The position numbers were made by a program, and so were the translations under genes. Positions 7,739 to 15,348 of a DNA stretch of 18,741 bases are shown in pieces (positions within the stretch are counted from its first letter, which is position 1; each line of letters begins with the position of its first letter). Below the pieces are notes generated by a model. It was not told the origin of the DNA. It saw only the letters and a program-made list of their open reading frames with translations, and did not search any database. Source of the DNA: Planctomycetaceae bacterium (GTDB lineage Bacteria; Planctomycetota; Planctomycetia; Planctomycetales; Planctomycetaceae); contig JAGQQP010000018.1 in NCBI GenBank assembly GCA_020426085.1, forward strand, positions 1 to 18,741, given 5' to 3'.

Positions 7739-7824
7739 CTGTTACTGTCTCACCAGAATGATCAACAGGCATTTCTGTACTCCTGCAGAAATGCCTGACA
7801 GGTCTCGGGAAATCTGCTGTTACT
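7739..7824 (+). repeat. Intergenic hairpin with equidistant flanking direct repeats
   Basis: A perfect 12-bp stem CAGGCATTTCTG (7766-7777)/CAGAAATGCCTG (7786-7797) has an 8-nt loop and no T-run after it. The octamer CTGTTACT occurs at 7739-7746 and 7817-7824, each exactly 19 bases from the hairpin. The hairpin sits between the binding protein and the first permease, where it could stabilise the upstream message or reduce read-through. The symmetric octamers may be chance. Confidence 0.55.
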
Positions 7825-7846
7825 CATTTCGAATTGATTGTAAAGC

Positions 7847-8833
7847 ATGTTCAGCTATCTCGTGCGAAGGTTATTCATCGGGTTAATTACCCTGTTGTTG
7901 ATCACCTTCATCATTTTCGGTCTGATCAGAAACATGCCGGGATCTCCGATCTCCGTCAATATGGCCATGATCGACCCGGGAAAAGAACTGAATCCTGCTG
8001 ATATTGAGCGCATGCGAAAAGCATATGGCCTGGATAAGCCCTGGCCTGAAGCTTATCTGCTCTGGGTGCGTAACGTATGCCGGCTTGATCTGGGACGTTC
8101 CATTTCCCGCAAGCAGCCGGTTACGCGATTGATCCATGAGCGCATCGGGCCGACTCTGATTTTATCTGTGACATCCCTGTTTCTGACGTATCTGCTGGCG
8201 ATTCCGTTTGGTCTGTATTCTTCTGCTCGACAGGGAAAACTGGATGAGCGTACGCTGGGAACGATTCTGTATATGCTATATTCCTTTCCCAGTTTTGTCG
8301 CTGCGCTGTTTCTGCAGATTTATTTAGCCAACAAACTGGGCTGGCTCCCCTTATATGGTATGAAAAGCGACAATTATTCTACGATGAGCAGTGGTCAGCA
8401 AGTCTGGGATATTTTCCGCCACGCCCTGATGCCGGTCATCTGTTACACCTACGGCAGCCTTGCGTATTACAGTCGTTTTATCCGAGCCAATATGCATGAA
8501 GTACTGCGTCAGGATTACATTCGCACCGCACGTGCGAAAGGTCTGGGGCCGATCAACGTACTGGTCAAGCACGCCTTCCGCAATACGTTTATCCCTCTGG
8601 TGACGTTGATTGGATTAACCCTTCCTTCGTTGCTGGGAGGCTCGGTGATTATTGAGCGGATCTTCAGCTGGCCGGGAATGGGGCAGTTATACTTTGAGTC
8701 AATTCTGGAGCGAGATTATCCCACTATTATGGGTCTGACATTAATGTTTTCGATTCTCACCCTGGCAGGCCAGTTGCTGGCGGACATCTTTTATGCATTA
8801 GCAGATCCCCGGGTGAAGATTTCAGATCACTGA
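7847..8833 (+). CDS. Peptide ABC transporter permease, DppB/OppB type
   Basis: 328 residues, the usual length for DppB. It begins FSYLVRRLFIGLITLLLITFIIFGLI, the typical first helix of this permease, followed by a periplasmic region (about 30-100) with LDLGRSI and then five more membrane segments. The cytoplasmic coupling loop (EAA-like, residues 221-246: RQDYIRTARAKGLGP then KHAFRN) would contact the ATPase, and GGSVIIERIFSWPGMGQLYFE (264-284) is a diagnostic late segment. It forms the translocation pore with the permease 61 bp downstream. The ATG at 7847 gives the canonical N-terminus, although no clear Shine-Dalgarno precedes it. Its permease role is well supported; substrate range cannot be read from sequence. 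Confidence 0.95.
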   Translation: MFSYLVRRLFIGLITLLLITFIIFGLIRNMPGSPISVNMAMIDPGKELNPADIERMRKAYGLDKPWPEAYLLWVRNVCRLDLGRSISRKQPVTRLIHERIGPTLILSVTSLFLTYLLAIPFGLYSSARQGKLDERTLGTILYMLYSFPSFVAALFLQIYLANKLGWLPLYGMKSDNYSTMSSGQQVWDIFRHALMPVICYTYGSLAYYSRFIRANMHEVLRQDYIRTARAKGLGPINVLVKHAFRNTFIPLVTLIGLTLPSLLGGSVIIERIFSWPGMGQLYFESILERDYPTIMGLTLMFSILTLAGQLLADIFYALADPRVKISDH

Positions 8834-8894
8834 AATTATTGAGTTGGGATTCCACGTGTTTATTGCAGATTATTTATGAGTCATTTAAGCCACT

Positions 8895-10004
8895 ATGCAA
8901 GAACAAACAGAAAATAAGACAGCTCCTGCAGAAGAGCAGAAACCCGTCAAAAAGTCCCCCAGTTTCTGGGTCGAAACCTGGCAGCGTTTCAAGGGACGTA
9001 AAATGGCAATGATGGCCTTGATCTATATCGGTTTTCTCTGCTTCGTCGCGATTTTTGCCCCTGCAATTGCTGGCACAAAACCGGTCATCTGTAAATACAA
9101 AGGTCATATCTATTTCCCAGCAATGGGATACTTCCGGAGACAATGGGAGAATCCCATTTTTTTTACAGACCACTTTCGTAACCGCTATCCGGAGAACCTC
9201 AAACAGAAAGATCCAGACAGCTGGGCAATCTGGCCGCTGGTGTATCAGGATCCGTATCGCCGTGTCTATGATGATGAGTGGAAAGGTCTCCCCGGAAACC
9301 CGACACAGGACAATGGTGCTCCCAGCCTGCGAAACTGGTTTGGCACCGATCAGCGTGGTGTCGACGTTTTTGCACAGATGGTGCATGGCACTACGATTGC
9401 GCTGCTTGTAGGTTTTGTTTCCATGGGAATCGCCGGGGTGATTGGTATTCTGATCGGTGCATTAGCCGGTTTTTATGGTAAATGGATCGACATGGGCCTC
9501 AGTCGACTGATTGAGGTCGTGATGTGTATCCCGACTCTGATTTTAATTCTCGCCATCATTGCCATTATCGAATCTCCAACCATCTGGCATATGATGGCCA
9601 TTATCGGGCTGACCGGTTGGACCGGGATCGCGCGACTTGCGCGGGCAGAATTTATGAGACTGCGTGAAAGCGACTTTGTGCTTGCAGCCAAAACAACAGG
9701 CGTCGGTCAATTTCGCATTATCTTCCGTTATATTCTACCGAACTCTCTGGCTCCCGTTCTCGTGCCGATTACGTTCGGGATTGCAGCAGCGATCCTGATC
9801 GAAAGTGGACTCAGCTTTCTGGGCTTTGGCGCACCACCGCCTAATCCCAGCTGGGGAACTCTGCTAAACCTGGGGCGACAGAATCTGCAAATGTGGTGGC
9901 TGATTTTCTTCCCTGGTATGGCCATTTTCCTGGCTGTTCTGGCATACAACCTGATTGGGGAAGGCCTGCAGGAAGCATCCGATCCACGCTTGCGGGACGC
10001 CTGA
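8895..10004 (+). CDS. Peptide ABC transporter permease, DppC/OppC type, with enlarged periplasmic loop
   Basis: 369 residues, against about 290-300 for standard DppC. A charged cytoplasmic start (about 1-36) leads into the first helix (MAMMALIYIGFLCFVAIFA). About 80 residues then separate it from the conserved LRNWFGTDQRGVDVFAQ (145-161), where normal members have only a short segment. The insert has aromatic and charged residues (GHIYFPAMGYFRRQWENP, WAIWPLVYQDPYRRVYDDEW). The remaining helices and the coupling loop (REFMRLRES-type, around AEFMRLRESDFVLAAKTTGV) are normal, as is SGLSFLGFGAPPPNPSWG near the end. It is the last gene of the transporter group and its stop lies only 3 bp from the stop of the convergent transglutaminase gene. 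No clear Shine-Dalgarno is seen before the ATG. Confidence 0.94.
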   Translation: MQEQTENKTAPAEEQKPVKKSPSFWVETWQRFKGRKMAMMALIYIGFLCFVAIFAPAIAGTKPVICKYKGHIYFPAMGYFRRQWENPIFFTDHFRNRYPENLKQKDPDSWAIWPLVYQDPYRRVYDDEWKGLPGNPTQDNGAPSLRNWFGTDQRGVDVFAQMVHGTTIALLVGFVSMGIAGVIGILIGALAGFYGKWIDMGLSRLIEVVMCIPTLILILAIIAIIESPTIWHMMAIIGLTGWTGIARLARAEFMRLRESDFVLAAKTTGVGQFRIIFRYILPNSLAPVLVPITFGIAAAILIESGLSFLGFGAPPPNPSWGTLLNLGRQNLQMWWLIFFPGMAIFLAVLAYNLIGEGLQEASDPRLRDA

Positions 10005-10007
10005 TTC

Positions 10008-12332
10008 TCACACTTTCTGCTGTTCGGTCTGCTCTGTTCTGGTCAGAGCATTCTCCAGTTCTGTGAGCTTCTGCTGCAGTTCCTCTGTCTGCAGCGGATT
10101 CAGAGGATGATCGCCGTAACGTACCTGGTAAAACAACTGAGTAAACAGATCAGGGGTTTCGTCCAGGTGTGCCTGTGAGAGTTCCATTCTTAAATCAGTT
10201 TTCACGTGATTTGTGAATTCTTTCTGCGTTTCCACCGGATTACGTACCAGTCCTCGATTTGCCAGTAAAGCCTGAAATTTTTCATAGAAAGCAACATTTC
10301 CAGCCCGCAGCTGTCGCGCCTGTTCTTCCTTGCTCTGAAACAGTTTTCTGAACAGCCCGACAGTAACCTTAAACAGCCATTTCAATCCAAAGAACAGTCC
10401 TGCAATGATGAAAACGGCAGCGGCCCCCTCCCAGCTGAACCAGCGTCGCGGGGAGGAGAGAAAAGCTTTAATCGAACGAACCACGCCGACCACCGTTTCC
10501 CGAAAATCATACAGTCGATTCGCAAGTCGCTTGCCGGCACGCAGCATCGGGTCGTAGAACGCTGATTTCTGGCGTTGAAATGAAACTCCAATGACATAAT
10601 CGGACCAGAATTGCGTGAGGGTATTTGAGATACCTTTCCAGCTGCCCAGAGATGCTGCATTTTGGGCAACACTTTCTGCACGCTGCAGACTGGGGGTGGC
10701 ATCGAGTGTCTGCCAGCGACCATCCAGAAACGCTTCAACCCAGGAATGGGCATAGCGCTGCTGTACTTCAAACTGATTGGATAAATATTTCTGGTCGCCT
10801 CCCTTAAAACCACTAATCACGCGGGAAGGAATCTCAATGGCTCGTAACATTAATGCTAACGCAGAGGCGTAATATTCACAGTGCCCGGATTTACGGTTAA
10901 AGAGAAAATCTTCTATAGGATCAATTTCAGGATCCTGAATCGACATGTTTAAGGTATAACTGAACTCCCCGGAATCACGAAGATAAGATTCGATAAAACG
11001 CGCTTTATCCAGATTGGTTTTTAATTCAGGGTGATCTGCAATCAGTTTCTTTGTGAAGGCTATCAGTCGTTTTAAATCGTCTTCTGGTAATTCAGTATAA
11101 AGTATTTCATTGTCGAGCTGATCCATTACGATATTTTCAGGTTGTTCTTTTGCGGTGAAGACGTTGTATCTGGTCTCTCCTTCGCCTTCTGGAGGCTGTG
11201 TCTGACGAATCTCAAGTGTTTCCAGATTTAAACTATTTTCCGTTTTGCTCAACATATCCATACCGACAAAAGGCTGCATGATAAACAGAACTTCGGTCCC
11301 AATCGAATCTAATACCATTTCCTGTCTGTAAAGCTGTTTGTTGTCCAGTTCTTTGGAGTTATACAGCCTCCAGCGTGATCGTCGCCGTATTTTACTCCAG
11401 CTCCCGTTTTTGTAACTCGAAAGCACTGCCCCGCGAAACAGAGGTTCGTCCATACCGAAACGGGCTGCAAACTCTTCTACTGATACGGGCTCATCAGTTT
11501 CATTATCGAAAATAGAAAGCTGCAGTACCCGCTCCGAACTTTCCAGAATTTCTCCCATCTCTCCCAGCTGAACTTTTTCTGTGAACCCGACCAGCGGTTT
11601 GTCACCCGACTCCAATGAGTCATTATCAAACATCGAACGGTTCACCCATAAGCGTGGAATCAGTAAGAAAAAGCACATGGAAATCAGCAAGGCACTGACA
11701 AAATACCCCATGCAGGAACCAAAAAATTCGATGGACAACCATTGCCTGGAAAGATCAGATTGAATGCCACCGCGAACATAACTCTTCTGATTAAATGGAG
11801 AGGCACCGGAATCTTGTGCGACAATGGAAGACTTGGGAAAAGGGGAAGACGAATCGTACAGCAGGAAAGAATTACGTGTTCGATGCAGCGAAAAGACTGA
11901 AAGCGTCCAGATTGACAGGAAGAGGTAGATCACCAGCATGAAGCCATAGTAACCTGATTCAGTCAGCACAGCCCCCACAGCGATCTGCAAAAACCCCAGC
12001 GCGCATAACCACCAGTATTGAGTATCGCTTTTTTTCTGCAGTAGAATAATCCAGGTCAGATAAACCAGGAAATGTGCTCCGGAGAGTAACCGGCCTTCGA
12101 TATTAGAAGTGAATTCGGCACACACAACCAGAAATGCCAGAAGACCCAGAATATTTGCCCAGAGGGGACTGAGGCTGAATTTTTCCCAGCGATCAGTAAA
12201 AAACAGGGTGATCATACCAAGTGGAATTGTCATCAATTGAGGAAACACTCCCCCCTCAGCCATCATAAACATGATGCTGGATAAGGCCACTAGCAGATAG
12301 ATGCTGATCTGAAATGTGAGAGTTAAATTCAC
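10008..12332 (-). CDS. TgpA-type membrane transglutaminase-like protein (DUF3488-transglutaminase core-DUF4129)
   Basis: 774 residues. About six N-terminal membrane helices (to roughly residue 240) precede a large extracytoplasmic region with a transglutaminase-like papain fold. The catalytic triad is visible: Cys485 in KSGHCEYYASALALMLR, His529 in YAHSWVEAF and Asp544 in TLDATPS. A final helix (about 625-650) and a cytoplasmic DUF4129-like tail follow. Family members are membrane-bound transglutaminases or proteases of unknown substrate, of which TgpA of Pseudomonas is the best-known. The start is a GTG at 12332, with GAGAG 8 bases before it; the ATG nearby at 12339 is in another frame. It follows the DUF58 gene by 32 bp, a conserved pairing in bacteria, suggesting one operon and a shared cell-envelope function. 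The 3' end contains a small hairpin that may terminate the opposite transcript. Confidence 0.92.
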   Translation of the reverse strand: MNLTLTFQISIYLLVALSSIMFMMAEGGVFPQLMTIPLGMITLFFTDRWEKFSLSPLWANILGLLAFLVVCAEFTSNIEGRLLSGAHFLVYLTWIILLQKKSDTQYWWLCALGFLQIAVGAVLTESGYYGFMLVIYLFLSIWTLSVFSLHRTRNSFLLYDSSSPFPKSSIVAQDSGASPFNQKSYVRGGIQSDLSRQWLSIEFFGSCMGYFVSALLISMCFFLLIPRLWVNRSMFDNDSLESGDKPLVGFTEKVQLGEMGEILESSERVLQLSIFDNETDEPVSVEEFAARFGMDEPLFRGAVLSSYKNGSWSKIRRRSRWRLYNSKELDNKQLYRQEMVLDSIGTEVLFIMQPFVGMDMLSKTENSLNLETLEIRQTQPPEGEGETRYNVFTAKEQPENIVMDQLDNEILYTELPEDDLKRLIAFTKKLIADHPELKTNLDKARFIESYLRDSGEFSYTLNMSIQDPEIDPIEDFLFNRKSGHCEYYASALALMLRAIEIPSRVISGFKGGDQKYLSNQFEVQQRYAHSWVEAFLDGRWQTLDATPSLQRAESVAQNAASLGSWKGISNTLTQFWSDYVIGVSFQRQKSAFYDPMLRAGKRLANRLYDFRETVVGVVRSIKAFLSSPRRWFSWEGAAAVFIIAGLFFGLKWLFKVTVGLFRKLFQSKEEQARQLRAGNVAFYEKFQALLANRGLVRNPVETQKEFTNHVKTDLRMELSQAHLDETPDLFTQLFYQVRYGDHPLNPLQTEELQQKLTELENALTRTEQTEQQKV
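10030..10050 (+). terminator. Short hairpin that may terminate the transporter transcript
   Basis: TGCTCTG (10030-10036) and CAGAGCA (10044-10050) form a perfect 7-bp stem with a 7-nt loop, 25 bases after the stop of the last permease and inside the 3' coding end of the convergent transglutaminase gene. What follows is TTCTCC, not a clear T-run. With only 3 bp between the two stops, a terminator would have to sit inside the neighbour. Evidence is weak. Confidence 0.3.
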
Positions 12333-12364
12333 CTGTCATGCTCTCATAATAAAAATAGTTACGA

Positions 12365-13777
12365 TCAGTCCGTTTCCAGTACCAGCCAGCGACTGAGAAT
12401 TTCCGGATCGGCCTCAATTGTTTTACAGGCACCTGGGATCTCTTTTCCCCGGGATCCCATTAGAGAACTGAAACTGAATCGATTCGTCGAACTGTCTTCT
12501 TCTCGGGTGGTCACGAGAACTGTTCTGGAGCGAACAGAAGCAGATTCGGAGACAATTTTGGCAAATTCTCCTAACCCCGATTGTTTACCGGGATCCAGTG
12601 TTGCCAGAAAATCCAACAGATATTCCAGACCCTGCGAACCGATGCCAACCTCTAATACTTCCAGAGACGCTGCCTGTGAAACGAGTGTCAATTTTGTGTC
12701 CCGGCTGCTTTTGAGGTGTTCCCGACACAACGTCCCGACAAAAGAAACAGCCCATTCAACACGTTCCCGCTGTGTCTGCATCGCATTTCCCGGTAGCCAT
12801 AAATCCAGGCCGATCACCAGATCATAATTTCGATTCTGGTGGTACTCCTGAACCATCAGCTCACCCTGCCGCGCGGAACTGCGCCAGTGAATGGCACGCT
12901 GGCTGTCTCCTGTTCGATACTCACGAATATGATTGAACTCATCATCAAATACACCACGACGGCTGCGGTTCTGTTGAGCCATCTCGGCGATCGAAAAAAA
13001 GTCTTCTGACCAGTTTGAACTTAATCGGCCAATCTGAGGATGTACAATGATTTCGTTTTGTTCGTTAAAAATAGCCCCTCGTTTTACCAGCCCCAGTGGA
13101 TAACGTGTTGCGACGTGAAGTGGTCCAAACTGATAAATTCCCCGATGCATCAGTTTGACATAATAATGCGCCGAGAGTTTCTGACGCGGTCCAACGCGGC
13201 GAAAGATCACTGAGGCTTCGAGGTTTTCATTGTGATTTTTGAACGTATCATTGACCTCCATCAGGTAGGCTGCAATGAGCCGTTTATCATTCTCCAGTAG
13301 AATTTCGACAGTGAATGTTTCGCCGACCATCACCCGTTGAGGAATGATTCGTTTCAACTGAATGTGCTTAAGCATGCTGTATGTGATCCAGCCATTCAAT
13401 ACGAACGGGCCGGTCATCATGGCAAAGACCAGCATCAGCATGTTTTCCCGAGACAGAACTGAACCGACAAATAGAACGGTCATCATTAACAGATAGACAA
13501 CACCATCGCGGGGAAGTGAAACTCGATTTCGTCCAATCCGCTTCACCTGAAAACGCTCTAAATCAGGGAAGATGACCAGTAATACGTTCGACAGGCCCCA
13601 CAAAAATAAGCCGGCACTGGCAAATCTCAGGATCAGGGGAAGATTGTGGTGTATTTCTTTCAGAGTCAACGGAAACTGAAAGGTATAGGTAAAGATAAAG
13701 ATTCCCACCAGCATTAAAATGAGCCAGGGGCGCCACATACTTCTTTTTTGCCAGAACTCGTGCAGATTATTTATCAT
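12365..13777 (-). CDS. DUF58 domain-containing membrane protein
   Basis: 470 residues. Four hydrophobic segments (about 17-35, 47-68, 88-110 and 112-133) are followed by an extramembrane region with a domain of Ig-like strands (MVGETFTVEILLENDKRLIA) and then the DUF58 signature near 283-315: HIREYRTGDSQRAIHWRSSA followed by RQGELMVQEY. The rest resembles a von Willebrand A-like fold, with DLVIGLDLW in the position of the first strand; no clear MIDAS motif (DxSxS) is seen. DUF58 proteins usually act with a MoxR AAA+ ATPase and a transglutaminase membrane protein, in envelope or protein-assembly roles that remain poorly defined. Here the transglutaminase gene follows by 32 bp, but no MoxR gene is in the window: upstream is a release-factor-like gene, 168 bp away. 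No strong Shine-Dalgarno precedes the ATG. Confidence 0.92.
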   Translation of the reverse strand: MINNLHEFWQKRSMWRPWLILMLVGIFIFTYTFQFPLTLKEIHHNLPLILRFASAGLFLWGLSNVLLVIFPDLERFQVKRIGRNRVSLPRDGVVYLLMMTVLFVGSVLSRENMLMLVFAMMTGPFVLNGWITYSMLKHIQLKRIIPQRVMVGETFTVEILLENDKRLIAAYLMEVNDTFKNHNENLEASVIFRRVGPRQKLSAHYYVKLMHRGIYQFGPLHVATRYPLGLVKRGAIFNEQNEIIVHPQIGRLSSNWSEDFFSIAEMAQQNRSRRGVFDDEFNHIREYRTGDSQRAIHWRSSARQGELMVQEYHQNRNYDLVIGLDLWLPGNAMQTQRERVEWAVSFVGTLCREHLKSSRDTKLTLVSQAASLEVLEVGIGSQGLEYLLDFLATLDPGKQSGLGEFAKIVSESASVRSRTVLVTTREEDSSTNRFSFSSLMGSRGKEIPGACKTIEADPEILSRWLVLETD

Positions 13778-13945
13778 GTGTGGTCAACACTGCGGAATAT
13801 CCTGAAAGACTGCGGATTTCACAAGAAAGAACTTTCCCCCTTGATTCAATTATTCTAACAGCAACCGGAGAAAGATCTACGCAGAAATCAGGAGTTCAAG
13901 AAGGTTTACGACTCCTATCGTACCTTTCGATATCAACTGAAGCAG

Positions 13946-14485
13946 TTATTTCAGAAGATGCAGACCCGCTTCAAGCCGACGCTGATTTATCAGAGCGAAT
14001 GCACGCGGTTCTTTCTTTAAAAACTTGATCAGCTGGGACGAGGAACAATTCAGAAATTCACTGCTGGACTTCACATCGAAGCGATAGTACGTAATTGTGT
14101 CCAGGGCTTCGGCTAACAGCGCTGGAAACTCATCATGCTCAGAATTCACTTTGAGAGTTCCATTCGTGATTCTGCGCTGCCAGAGAATGGAAGGAGACTC
14201 CGCGATTTCCGGAAGACGGTATCCCAATGCCAGATTTACTCGTAAGCGAAATAAGGCAATAGAACGGTTGCGTCCCTGCTGCCGTCGTTCAGAAGCTTCT
14301 CCGGTAATACTGGTGGGGAGATGCTTAATTACAACACCGGTTTCGACTTTATTTCGATGCTGACCACCGGGGCCGGATCTCCTGACATGCTCAATCTGAC
14401 AATCTTTCAAGAGTAATTCCAGATTGCAACACGCGGGGTGCGTTTTACCAGAAAGTTCGTGTTCCGAGTCAATCGACGCCATCAT
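13946..14485 (-). CDS. Stand-alone GGQ release-factor-like protein (RF-1 domain)
   Basis: 179 residues. The peptidyl-tRNA hydrolysis motif is RSGPGGQHRNKVETGV with GGQ at 40-42, followed by the usual ITGEASERRQQGRNRSIALFRL segment. The codon-recognition domains of RF1/RF2 are absent, so it cannot read stop codons in the classical way. This fits a ribosome-rescue or release-factor-like protein. Unlike ArfB (YaeJ), it lacks a long lysine/arginine-rich tail; about 60 C-terminal residues (SEFLNCSSSQLIKFLKKEP, then RRLEAGLHLLK) look like a compact helical domain instead. Double ATG at 14485 and 14482; no clear Shine-Dalgarno, so which is used is unsettled. It lies upstream of the DUF58 gene on the same strand, 168 bp away, with no obvious functional link. 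The specific role (rescue, or another GGQ activity) is inference. Confidence 0.85.
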   Translation of the reverse strand: MMASIDSEHELSGKTHPACCNLELLLKDCQIEHVRRSGPGGQHRNKVETGVVIKHLPTSITGEASERRQQGRNRSIALFRLRVNLALGYRLPEIAESPSILWQRRITNGTLKVNSEHDEFPALLAEALDTITYYRFDVKSSSEFLNCSSSQLIKFLKKEPRAFALINQRRLEAGLHLLK

Positions 14486-14810
14486 AGGTCACACTCATTT
14501 GAATTCGTAATGAAATCACGTCACTTTGCAATTTCAACAGACATTCATTTTTTATAGTTTAATAATAAAAGAAAGCGGGAGTTGTTTCAGCGTGCTTCAC
14601 AGATTAGTGGTCAAGGATTATGATGCACGTGTGATCTGTCATTATAGGCTGCTTTACATTGATTTCGCCAGCCTGTTTTCAGGTATATATTATTTTGAAT
14701 CTCAGGTCTGTCTCATGGAAAACAGGAAAATGTGATTCTTGTCTACTGTTAAAATGAATCCTGTCCTGTTTCTCTCTGAGAGTCTGATCCTTGAATCATC
14801 AGGAATCAAT
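14486..14810 (+). other. 325-bp gene-free region with competing stems before the LRR lipoprotein
   Basis: No convincing gene is seen here. An AT-rich patch lies at 14548-14572. Two overlapping, incompatible stems are visible: CGTGC (14591-14595)/GCACG (14625-14629), and ACAGATTA (14599-14606)/TGATCTGT (14632-14639) with one G-U pair. A possible promoter is TTGATT (14659-14664) with TATATA (14684-14689), but the 19-bp gap is long. The region separates the divergent GGQ gene from the LRR gene, so promoters for both are expected here. Confidence 0.3.
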
Positions 14811-15332
14811 ATGCGAACTATTCTCAGTCCATCTACTACAAACTTCTGGCTGGCGGGAGTTCTGTTCAGCGTTTGTATCCTGGTTACGGGATGTGGTAAA
14901 CCGCATGACCCCAACAGTAAAGAAGCCACTGAATATGTACTCAAACTGGGAGGAACCGTAATTCCAGTTCACAGTGAACTGCCGATTGATACTGCCGCTA
15001 AAATCCCCGAGGGAAACTTTGCGATCCGAGAGATCGATCTGACGAATGCCAAAATACGAAATATCGATATGGCAAAACTGTCGAACTTACGCTATCTGGA
15101 ATCACTAAATCTGCATCGTACGAAACTGGACGATAAAGGACTGGCCTTAATAAAAGACTTACCCAAACTGCAGTCGCTGGAAATTGCCTACACGCGCGTC
15201 AGTGACGCAGAAATCAGCCAGCTGACACGGTTTCCCCGTCTTAAGAAAATATTTCTGTATGGAACATCTGTTAAACCACAGACCCTGGAAGATCTGAAAT
15301 CAAATCTCCCAGGATGCACCATCTATAAATGA
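14811..15332 (+). CDS. Short leucine-rich-repeat lipoprotein
   Basis: 173 residues from the ATG at 14811. That ATG is chosen over one 72 bases upstream because AGGA (14801-14804) lies 6 bases before it and because it starts directly at a signal peptide. The signal peptide ends in the lipobox LVTGC with lipidated Cys28, so the product is membrane-anchored. The mature part has a KLGGTVIPV segment and about three leucine-rich repeats of roughly 23-24 residues: IREIDLTNAKIRNI, LRYLESLNLHRTKLDD and LPKLQSLEIAYTRVSD, ending LPGCTIYK. Planctomycetes carry many such LRR proteins, and their partners are unknown, so no specific function is claimed. It converges on the sulfatase gene with 16 bp between stops and no evident terminator. 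Confidence 0.85.
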   Translation: MRTILSPSTTNFWLAGVLFSVCILVTGCGKPHDPNSKEATEYVLKLGGTVIPVHSELPIDTAAKIPEGNFAIREIDLTNAKIRNIDMAKLSNLRYLESLNLHRTKLDDKGLALIKDLPKLQSLEIAYTRVSDAEISQLTRFPRLKKIFLYGTSVKPQTLEDLKSNLPGCTIYK

Positions 15333-15348
15333 CACTGAAGTGGTTCTC

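Noticed and set aside
8874..9386. 170-codon minus-strand frame over the start of the second permease
   Set aside because: The plus frame has the conserved permease motifs, and the antisense product looks like random translation.
13780..14028. 82-codon plus-strand frame overlapping the end of the GGQ gene
   Set aside because: It begins at a GTG directly next to the divergent DUF58 start, has no Shine-Dalgarno or domain, and overlaps a gene with clear homology.
14526..14735. 69-codon plus-strand frame in the gap before the LRR lipoprotein
   Set aside because: No ribosome-binding site, no recognisable domain, and composition like AT-rich non-coding DNA.
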